In this document: positions 1 to 5,193 of the stretch, piece after piece | Layout of the letters: the number at the start of each line of letters is the position of its first letter | Position numbering within the stretch: the stretch's first letter is position 1 | Origin: Limivivens sp934393555 | GTDB taxonomy: Bacteria; Bacillota; Clostridia; Lachnospirales; Lachnospiraceae | Assembly: GCA_934393555.1 (NCBI GenBank) | Contig: CAKRQP010000106.1 | Coordinates: forward strand, 1 to 8,314 | Direction: 5' to 3' | Length of the DNA: 8,314 nucleotides | Notes under the pieces: generated by a model | Database searches by the model: none | Told to the model about the DNA's origin: nothing | Seen by the model: only the letters and a program-made list of their open reading frames with translations | Translations under genes and position numbers: made by a program

Positions 1-27
1 AGGATAAATCCATTTTACATTTCGAGC

Positions 28-147
28 TTATCTTTTGCCTGCAAAGTTACACAGCTGCATTGCAACCCCATCGGGCATAACCTGGAAGCCATGCCGCTCG
101 TAGAAGGAGGCATTTTTGCTCTCCTCCGGCATAATTCCGATATAGAG
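28..147 (-). pseudogene. GNAT family N-acetyltransferase, C-terminal remnant
   Basis: Read on the minus strand, this stretch encodes about 39 residues, beginning LYIGIMPEESKNASFYERHG and ending in CNFAGKR and a TAA stop at 30-28. The pattern IGIMPEE...FYERHGF.VMPDG..MQL is the typical C-terminal end of GNAT acetyltransferases, where the xFYExxGF segment follows the acetyl-CoA-binding fold. GNAT enzymes move an acetyl group from acetyl-CoA to an amine. Upstream of position 147 the frame stays open only to 186, reads as non-family sequence, and then meets a stop at 187-189. The acetyl-CoA-binding part of the domain (usual full length about 140-170 residues) is therefore absent. The true 3' end of the gene lies inside the window, so this is a 5' truncation and not a window-edge effect. 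It is unlikely to be functional. The family call rests on the tail only. Confidence 0.72.
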
Positions 148-150
148 ATA

Positions 151-177
151 ATTATAGTGAAAATTAAGACAAGTCAA
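151..177 (-). promoter_or_regulatory. possible promoter pointing into the GNAT remnant
   Basis: On the minus strand a TTGACT (177-172) is followed, after 15 bp, by a perfect TATAAT (156-151). The -10 is ideal but the spacing is 2 bp shorter than the optimum, so this is only a candidate sigma-A-type promoter. It would transcribe leftward through the acetyltransferase remnant. Its -35 lies inside a 16-bp sequence repeated in inverted orientation at the other end of the window. Confidence 0.25.
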
Positions 178-229
178 TGGTCCTTCTCATATGATGAAAG
201 TGAAAATTCCTGGAAATTATTTGAGAACA

Positions 230-604
230 GTATCTGCAATAGTGATTCTCATGGTGTTGCAGATGAGAATTTCGGTGAATTCCTGAAGAAAAGTATCTGC
301 AATAAGGATTTTCAGGGTTTGAAGATACCATTTATCAGCAGAAAGTATCTTCAAGTCTAAGAATAAGAGAATGGAAGATACTTTCTGTCGTTGAAAAGTA
401 TCTTTAAGCCTAAGAATAAGCAAGTTGAGGATACAATTATACTTGGCTGGGAGGCCGAACTGCATCTGCAAGCCTAAAAAGAAGCAAAAGAAAGATACAT
501 GGGCATAGAAAATTGTATCTGCAAAAGGTCCAGGAAGCGGAATAAAGATGCAATGTACAGCAGAAAGGTATCTGCAAACTTCGATATCTGGAGAATGAAG
601 ACAC
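230..604. repeat. array of seven degenerate dyad repeats (52-64 bp units)
   Basis: Seven units begin at 230, 293, 345, 398, 462, 515 and 568, each with G(T/C)ATCT followed by (G/T)(C/T)AA (GTATCTGCAA or a close variant). In every unit a second, inverted half-site (AGATAC or a 1-2 base variant) starts 31 bp after the first, or 30 bp in the second unit. Examples are 323-328, 376-381 and 493-498, with variants at 261-266, 429-434, 546-551 and 599-604. Unit lengths are 63, 52, 53, 64, 53 and 53 bp; the differences fall in the linker after the second half-site, which is 16 bp or 26-27 bp. The middle units also share CCTAAGAATAAG-like sequence just inside the first half-site. Because 53 is not a multiple of three, the open frames across the array do not give a repeated protein, so I read it as non-coding. 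Its role is unknown: a protein-binding array, a run of RNA hairpins, or decayed repeats are all possible. Confidence 0.8.
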
Positions 605-619
605 CATTGATCCATTGAT
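604..619. repeat. tandem 8-bp duplication CCATTGAT
   Basis: CCATTGAT occurs twice without a gap (604-611 and 612-619), directly at the right-hand edge of the dyad-repeat array. A short tandem duplication at the edge of a repeat array may be a slippage product or a trace of an insertion target duplication. It is too short to decide. Confidence 0.5.
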
Positions 620-967
620 CGACTGAGAGCATGCGACTTAAGTCATATGAGGTTCCGCCAGGACAGCCATTACAAACATAAAGTAGCTTTTTCAATTCTG
701 TGACTGCAGAACTGTTGTTGGCGGTTAAGGTTTTGCTTACGACCGGTTGGAACAGCAGTCTTACAGGGTCTGTATGGGGCTCATGAAGCTTGCTGCGAGG
801 AAGTCTTCGTGCAGAATAAGCATTCCCCCGTTTCAAGTGTGCGGAGTACTAAGCGGTGGGGCATGGGGATGCGACTGCATTCATGAACAAGTGGCGAAAG
901 CAGATTGCGAACGTCCTCTTTGCAAGACTGAATAAGTTGGGGTGCTGGAACATTCATGCAAATAGAA
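620..967. other. about 350 bp with no recognisable gene
   Basis: Both strands hold short open frames here, the longest being minus-strand 474-836 and plus-strand 747-935. None has a convincing ribosome-binding site, a recognisable domain or a consistent protein-like composition, and the minus-strand one runs into the repeat array. One plus-strand frame after a stop near 850 reads as a basic tail (containing MNKWRKQIANVLFARLN) and could be a relic of a coding sequence, but I cannot assign it. The stretch ends at the hairpin at 968-1020, which would terminate any plus-strand transcript crossing it. Confidence 0.5.
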
Positions 968-1020
968 GAGGCTGTCGCTTAATCATCTATTTTTCATGAT
1001 TTTGCGACAGCCCCTTTTTT
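968..1020 (+). terminator. rho-independent terminator-like hairpin
   Basis: GGCTGTCGC (970-978) pairs with GCGACAGCC (1004-1012), giving 9 perfect base pairs. Inside this an AATCAT/ATGATT pairing closes the loop further. A run of six T follows at 1015-1020. The T-run lies on the plus-strand side, so it would stop transcripts coming from the left before the operon promoter. GGCTGTCGC-type ends are also seen as terminal inverted repeats of some insertion sequences, so a residual element end is an alternative reading. Confidence 0.75.
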
Positions 1021-1068
1021 CTAATAGCTGGCTATAGTTTTTTTGAATTACCCTATTTCCTATAGAAA

Positions 1069-1077
1069 TGGTATAGT
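1069..1077 (+). promoter_or_regulatory. candidate extended -10 promoter of the operon
   Basis: TGGTATAGT contains a TATAGT -10 hexamer (1072-1077) preceded by the TGn extended -10 motif. The only good -35-like hexamer, TTGAAT at 1043-1048, is 23 bp away, too far for a standard promoter, so the extended -10 would have to compensate. Transcription would start near 1084, leaving a leader of about 40 bases before the first gene. This is the only promoter-like sequence between the upstream terminator and the first start codon. Confidence 0.45.
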
Positions 1078-1111
1078 ATCGACAATGAAAAGAAAAAAAT
1101 TTTCAATCAGC

Positions 1112-1117
1112 AGGAGG
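1112..1117 (+). promoter_or_regulatory. ribosome-binding site that sets the first gene's start
   Basis: A perfect AGGAGG lies 6 bases before the ATG at 1124. The frame is open further upstream, with a TTG at 1043 and an ATG at 1085, but neither has a Shine-Dalgarno sequence. The extra residues (KRKKFSISRR) do not look like the family's N-terminus, and the region holds the candidate promoter. The start at 1124 is therefore preferred. Confidence 0.85.
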
Positions 1118-1123
1118 TTTGAC

Positions 1124-2071
1124 ATGACAAAGGCAGAACGCGTAAAGGCGGTAATGAGAAAAGAGAAGGTGGATCAGGTACCGGCAGGGTTCTGGTTTCA
1201 TTATAGATCGGACTACACACCTCAGCAGATGATCGATGCGCATCTGGAACTTTTCCGGGAAACAGACATGGATGTGATCAAGATCATGCAGGATTATCCC
1301 TACCCCATCAGCGGAAAGATCGAAAGTGCGGAGGACTGGTATAAGATCCAGGTGAAAGGAACCGACTCCGAAGAGTTTGCCAAGATGGCGGAAGTCATTC
1401 AGGGAATCCGGAAAGAGGCAGGAGAGGATGTTCTGATTTTCCAGACTATGTTCGGACCGTTCAAAGCCGCTTCCATGACTTTCGGGGACGATGTCCTTAT
1501 GAAATACAGCAAGGAAGCACCGGAAGCTGTTGAGGCAGGCGTACGGATCATTGCAGATGCTCTGGAAGCGTGGACCAAAGGTTATCTCAAGGCCGGAGCC
1601 GACGGAATTTACTATTCTGCACAGTTCGGCGAGGTGGGAAGATTTACTGAGGAAGAGTGGAGCCGTCTGGTACGTCCCTTTGACCTTCAGATCCTGAATG
1701 TGGCTGATCAGGCGAAGGATAAATACAACATCCTCCATATCTGCGGCGAGCCGGAGTATGATTTCCACACCTATGTGGACCGTTTCAAAACGTATCCGGC
1801 AGATCTGGTAAACTGGTCCGTGAAGGACAACCATTACAGCCTGGAAAAAGGCCGTGAGACCTTTTCCGCAGCCGTTTTGGGCGGAATGAACAACAAAGGA
1901 AATATTCTCAAGGGGCCGAAGGAAGCCATTGAAGCAGAGGTGAAAGGCATTCTGGATGCTTTCGGAACGACAGGCATCATGGTCGGAGCCGACTGCACGA
2001 TCCAGGGAGAGGGCATCCGCCTGGACTACATCAAAGCAGCCGTGGACGCAGCACACAATTATAAAAAATAA
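1124..2071 (+). CDS. uroporphyrinogen decarboxylase-superfamily protein (MtaA/CmuA-like methyltransferase fold)
   Basis: The 315-residue product begins MTKAERVKAVMRKEKVDQVP, the usual opening of the UroD superfamily (PF01208), a TIM-barrel fold. It lacks the N-terminal arginine-rich RxPVWxMRQAGRY signature of true HemE, so a role in haem synthesis is unlikely. It has HICGE (His205, Cys207) and a later Cys291 in VGADCTIQGEG. In MtaA/MtbA/CmuA methyltransferases a His-x-Cys...Cys triad of similar spacing binds the zinc that activates a thiol acceptor for methyl transfer from a corrinoid protein. By analogy the protein could be a zinc-dependent methyltransferase, but no corrinoid protein gene is nearby and the substrate is unknown. 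It is the first gene of the run, 23 bp before the sugar-binding protein gene, and UroD-like proteins do occur beside sugar transporters in Clostridia. The family call is firm; the reaction is inference. Confidence 0.88.
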   Translation: MTKAERVKAVMRKEKVDQVPAGFWFHYRSDYTPQQMIDAHLELFRETDMDVIKIMQDYPYPISGKIESAEDWYKIQVKGTDSEEFAKMAEVIQGIRKEAGEDVLIFQTMFGPFKAASMTFGDDVLMKYSKEAPEAVEAGVRIIADALEAWTKGYLKAGADGIYYSAQFGEVGRFTEEEWSRLVRPFDLQILNVADQAKDKYNILHICGEPEYDFHTYVDRFKTYPADLVNWSVKDNHYSLEKGRETFSAAVLGGMNNKGNILKGPKEAIEAEVKGILDAFGTTGIMVGADCTIQGEGIRLDYIKAAVDAAHNYKK

Positions 2072-2094
2072 ACATATATGAGGAGGAAGGTATT

Positions 2095-3342
2095 ATGAAA
2101 AAGAAACTGGCAGCAGCATTTAGTATGGCGATGGCATTTACCACCGTTTTTGGCCTTGGCATCGGAGCAAAGGCTGACGAACCGCTCACCATTGAGTTTT
2201 TCCAGCAGAAAGGGGAGGAAGGTCCCCAGAAAGGCTATCAGGCCATCATTGACAAATTCAATGAGGAAAACACGGACATCAAGATCGAGATGAACACGGT
2301 GCCCGATGCAGGAACGGTTCTGACCAGCAGAATTTCATCAGGAGACATTCCGGTGATCTTCTCCGATTATCCGACCCAGACTCAGTTCAAACAGAAAGTA
2401 GCCAACGGTTTTGTACAGAATCTGAGCGATCAGGATTTCCTGAAAAATGTGGACGAGTCTTCACTGGAGATGACCAAACAGGAGGACGGCGGTTACTATG
2501 CCCTGCCCTACAGCCGTAACTACATCGGTGTTTACTACAATCAGAAGATCTTTGAGGACAACGGTCTTGAGATTCCCACAACCTGGGAAGAGTTCACCGC
2601 TGTCTGCGACAAACTGAAAGAGGCAGGTATCACGCCGGTGGGCTTAAACGGTAAAGATCCGGGCCGTGTGGGCCATACATTCCAGAGTGCTGTGGTAGCC
2701 TGGGATCCGACGGGTGTGGATACCCTGGAGAAAGCAGTAGCAGGAGAGGCAAAACTGGAAGGTGACGCAGGTTTCACTGCTGTTTTTGAGAAAATGACCA
2801 CCCTTCTTTCCTATGCAAATGAGGATGCTCTGGCCATTTCCGATACCAACTGCTACGAGAATTTCGCTAACGGCCAGTACGCAATGTGCATCACCGGTTC
2901 TTATGCACGAGGTACGATCCAGGCTCTGAACACGGATCTGCAGCTTGGCGTTTTCCCGCTGCCGAATGACACCTATGATGACACCAATGCTCTTTCCGGT
3001 ATTGATGCAGCGATCTGCGTATCTGCAGAAGCCAGCGATGAAGAGAAAGCTGCGGCTTACCGTTTTCTGGCTTACCTGGCAGAGCCGGAAAACGCACAGC
3101 TCTTCTGCGATGCAGACGGAGCACCATCCTGCATTACCGGCGTGAAAAACGATGACACCGGCATTCAGCCCATGGTTGACCTCATCAACGCAGGCAAAAC
3201 CCACGACTGGATGGCTTCTACCATCAACAACAACGTTATCACGGATCTTTACAACGTGGTACAGGGCTTCTGGGCAGATAAAGACATTGATGCAGTCCTG
3301 AAAAATATGGATAGTTCCATCGCCGTGACCAGCGCACAGTAA
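2095..3342 (+). CDS. extracellular sugar-binding protein of an ABC transporter (family 1)
   Basis: The 415-residue protein has a clear signal peptide: KKK at residues 2-4, a hydrophobic core, and a signal-peptidase I site AKA|DE at about residues 25-29. The mature part starts LTIEFFQQKGEEGPQKGYQA, and features such as IDKFNEEN and YYALPYSRNYIGVYYNQKIFEDNGLEIPTTWEE are hallmarks of family 1 solute-binding proteins (PF01547/PF13416, MalE/UgpB-like). Its role would be to catch a sugar or sugar-like solute outside the cell and hand it to the permeases encoded next. Oddly, no lipobox cysteine is present near the cleavage site, although monoderm bacteria normally tether such proteins as lipoproteins. 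The start at 2095 follows AGGAGG at 2081-2086. The ligand cannot be told from sequence alone. Confidence 0.93.
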   Translation: MKKKLAAAFSMAMAFTTVFGLGIGAKADEPLTIEFFQQKGEEGPQKGYQAIIDKFNEENTDIKIEMNTVPDAGTVLTSRISSGDIPVIFSDYPTQTQFKQKVANGFVQNLSDQDFLKNVDESSLEMTKQEDGGYYALPYSRNYIGVYYNQKIFEDNGLEIPTTWEEFTAVCDKLKEAGITPVGLNGKDPGRVGHTFQSAVVAWDPTGVDTLEKAVAGEAKLEGDAGFTAVFEKMTTLLSYANEDALAISDTNCYENFANGQYAMCITGSYARGTIQALNTDLQLGVFPLPNDTYDDTNALSGIDAAICVSAEASDEEKAAAYRFLAYLAEPENAQLFCDADGAPSCITGVKNDDTGIQPMVDLINAGKTHDWMASTINNNVITDLYNVVQGFWADKDIDAVLKNMDSSIAVTSAQ

Positions 3343-3367
3343 AAAAATAAAAGATGAATGAAAACAG

Positions 3368-3407
3368 AAGCTGCCGTACGAAAAATAAGGTGCGGCAGCT
3401 TTTGTTT
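3368..3407 (+). terminator. intra-operon attenuator/terminator after the binding-protein gene
   Basis: AAGCTGCCGTAC (3368-3379) pairs with GTGCGGCAGCTT (3390-3401), giving 12 pairs including one G-T, around a 10-base A-rich loop. It is followed by TTTTGTTT. It sits in the 113-bp gap between the binding-protein gene and the first permease gene. Partial termination or 3'-end protection here would give more binding protein than permease, a common arrangement in sugar ABC operons. No separate promoter is evident between the hairpin and the permease start. Confidence 0.8.
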
Positions 3408-3455
3408 ATGAGAAAATAAAGAGGTGCGTCAGCGCCGGCAAAGGAGGAAAAAAGC

Positions 3456-4340
3456 ATGGGCAGTCGGAAAAAAGGATCCAGGGGAAGCCGGACCTATCTT
3501 GCGTTTACGGTGATTCCGGTGATCCTGTACAGCTTTTTTTATGTGGTTTCCGTGATCAATGGCGTCCGTTACAGTTTTACAGACTGGGACGGCATGGCAC
3601 GGACCTATCAGTTTGTGGGATGGAAAAACTACATCCAGCTTTTGAAAAATCCAAATTTCTGGAATTCTCTTAAAACGACCATCTGTTACAGTCTGCTGCT
3701 GGTGGTGAGTGTGATTTCTGTTTCCCTGATTCTGGCTTTGTCATTAAATTCTCTGAAAAAATTTAAGACGCTGACAAAATCCATCTTTTTTGTGCCGGCT
3801 ATGATAGGGGGCGTGACCATTGCCCTGATCTGGGATCAGCTCTATTACCGGGTGGTGCCTCTCATCGGCCAGGCACTCAACATTGGCTGGCTTTCCCAGA
3901 GTCTTCTGTCCTCCGGAAAAACAGCCCTTCCGGCGGTGGTTTTCGTGCAGACCTGGCAGGCAGTGGCTCTTCCTACAGTGATTTTTATTGCAGGGCTCCA
4001 GCAGATTCCAGATGAGCAGTACGAATCGGCAAAGATTGACGGCGCTTCTGCTTTTCAGCGTTTCCGTTATGTGACTCTGCCGTACATTCTGCCAACGCTC
4101 ACTGTGAACCTGGTTCTGACGATCAAACAGGGCTTTACTTCCTTTGATTTCCCCTACGCTCTTACAGGCGGCGGTCCGGTCCGGGCAACGGAAGTCATCG
4201 GTATCCTGATCTACAACGATGCATTTAAAAATACGAGATTTTCCGTGGCCAATGCGGAGGCCTGCATTCTCTTTGTGATTGTGGCAATTTTCTCCCTGAC
4301 CCAGCTGAAACTCACCAGTAAAGGAGGTGTCCGCGAATGA
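3456..4340 (+). CDS. sugar ABC transporter permease, MalF/UgpA-type
   Basis: The 294-residue inner-membrane protein has about six hydrophobic segments (roughly residues 13-35, 75-97, 108-128, 158-181, 210-228 and 266-284). It carries the cytoplasmic EAA loop, seen as YESAKIDGASAFQRFRYVTL plus P (residues 189-209), which contacts the ATPase. The late ALTGGGP...T motif is typical of CUT1 family permeases of the MalF/UgpA branch. Together with the next gene product it should form the channel of a carbohydrate importer. The start is supported by AAAGGAGG about 8 bases upstream. The stop overlaps the next start by 4 bp (ATGA), indicating translational coupling. It follows a 113-bp gap that contains a terminator hairpin. 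Confidence 0.95.
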   Translation: MGSRKKGSRGSRTYLAFTVIPVILYSFFYVVSVINGVRYSFTDWDGMARTYQFVGWKNYIQLLKNPNFWNSLKTTICYSLLLVVSVISVSLILALSLNSLKKFKTLTKSIFFVPAMIGGVTIALIWDQLYYRVVPLIGQALNIGWLSQSLLSSGKTALPAVVFVQTWQAVALPTVIFIAGLQQIPDEQYESAKIDGASAFQRFRYVTLPYILPTLTVNLVLTIKQGFTSFDFPYALTGGGPVRATEVIGILIYNDAFKNTRFSVANAEACILFVIVAIFSLTQLKLTSKGGVRE

Positions 4341-5176
4341 GTACGAAAAAACAGTTTTCCGGCTGGTTTCTTGTCAGAAATCTGATCCTGGCAGCCGGGC
4401 TTATTCTGATTCTCCTTCCTCTGTGGCTGGTGCTGATCAATTCCTTTAAAACTCTGGAGGAAGCTGGAAAAAATTTCTTTGCGCTGCCTTCTGGATTGAA
4501 TTTCGCCAATTATCAGGAGCTTTTTTCCAACAGTAATTACTGGGTGTTCCTGAAAAATTCCTTTGTGATCACCGTATTTTCCCTGGCACTGATCCTGATT
4601 TTTATTCCGTCAGTCTCTTATGCCATTGCAAGAAACTACGAAAAAAGGTATTATAAGTTTGTGTATTTTTATCTTTTGATGGGACTTTTTATTCCGTCCC
4701 AGGTCATCCTGCTTCCGGTGACGAAGATGATGTCCCAGCTGAAAATGATGAACCATCAGGGGCTGATCCTGCTCTATGCGGCTTTCAGCCTGACTCAGGG
4801 AGTATTTCTTTTTGTAAACTATATCCGGGGGCTTCCTTATGAGATCGAGGAATCGGCACAGATCGATGGCTGCTCCGTTTTTCAGATTTATGTAAAAATT
4901 GTGCTGCCACTGGCAAAACCGATGCTCTCCACGCTTGTCATCATGGATACGCTGTGGATCTGGAACGACTTTATGCTGCCGCTCCTGATCCTGAACCGTT
5001 CCCGGGACATCTGGACCCTGCCCCTGTTCCAGTATAATTTCAAGACGGAATATTCCTTCAACTATCCCATGGCATTCACTGCGTATCTGCTGGCCATGCT
5101 TCCCATGCTGATCATTTATTGTCTGGGACAGAAGTATATCGTAAAAGGGCTGACAGCCGGTTCGGTGAAAGGGTGA
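4337..5176 (+). CDS. sugar ABC transporter permease, MalG/UgpE-type
   Basis: The 279-residue membrane protein has about six hydrophobic segments. Its EAA loop is EESAQIDGCSVFQIYVKIVL plus P (residues 171-191), and it ends QKYIVKGLTAGSVKG, the near-invariant C-terminus of MalG-type CUT1 permeases. It should pair with the preceding permease to form the transmembrane channel. Its Shine-Dalgarno (AAGGAGGT near 4321-4328) lies inside the end of the preceding gene, and the two genes overlap in an ATGA, so they are co-translated. No ATP-binding protein gene follows. A shared MsiK/MalK-type ATPase encoded elsewhere is the usual solution in Firmicutes. Confidence 0.95.
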   Translation: MSTKKQFSGWFLVRNLILAAGLILILLPLWLVLINSFKTLEEAGKNFFALPSGLNFANYQELFSNSNYWVFLKNSFVITVFSLALILIFIPSVSYAIARNYEKRYYKFVYFYLLMGLFIPSQVILLPVTKMMSQLKMMNHQGLILLYAAFSLTQGVFLFVNYIRGLPYEIEESAQIDGCSVFQIYVKIVLPLAKPMLSTLVIMDTLWIWNDFMLPLLILNRSRDIWTLPLFQYNFKTEYSFNYPMAFTAYLLAMLPMLIIYCLGQKYIVKGLTAGSVKG

Positions 5177-5177
5177 G

Positions 5178-5183
5178 AAAGGA
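5178..5183 (+). promoter_or_regulatory. ribosome-binding site that sets the peptidase start
   Basis: AAAGGA lies 10 bases before the ATG at 5194. The frame is also open back to an ATG at 5119 within the preceding permease gene, but that would add 25 arginine- and lysine-rich residues not expected in the family and has no Shine-Dalgarno of its own. The start at 5194 is preferred. Confidence 0.7.
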
Positions 5184-5193
5184 CGGCGAAAAA

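Noticed and set aside
230..604. CRISPR array
   Set aside because: The repeats are strongly degenerate, the linkers resemble each other and are only 16 or 26-27 bp, and there is no cas gene. A dyad-repeat array fits better.
91..836. Open frames of 89, 132 and 120 codons across the left region on both strands
   Set aside because: They run over the 53-bp repeat array, which shifts frame at each unit. They have no convincing domains or ribosome-binding sites, and the left plus-strand frame lies opposite the GNAT remnant.
1043..1123. N-terminal extension of the UroD-family protein from TTG 1043 or ATG 1085
   Set aside because: Neither start has a Shine-Dalgarno sequence, the segment overlaps the candidate promoter, and AGGAGG is well placed for the ATG at 1124.
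1103..2056. Long open frame (317 codons) on the minus strand opposite the UroD-family gene
   Set aside because: It is the antisense shadow of a strongly recognisable gene, with no start signal and no family resemblance.
1124..2071. True uroporphyrinogen decarboxylase (HemE)
   Set aside because: The HemE N-terminal RxPVWxMRQAGRY signature is missing, a methyltransferase-type metal triad is present, and no haem genes are nearby.
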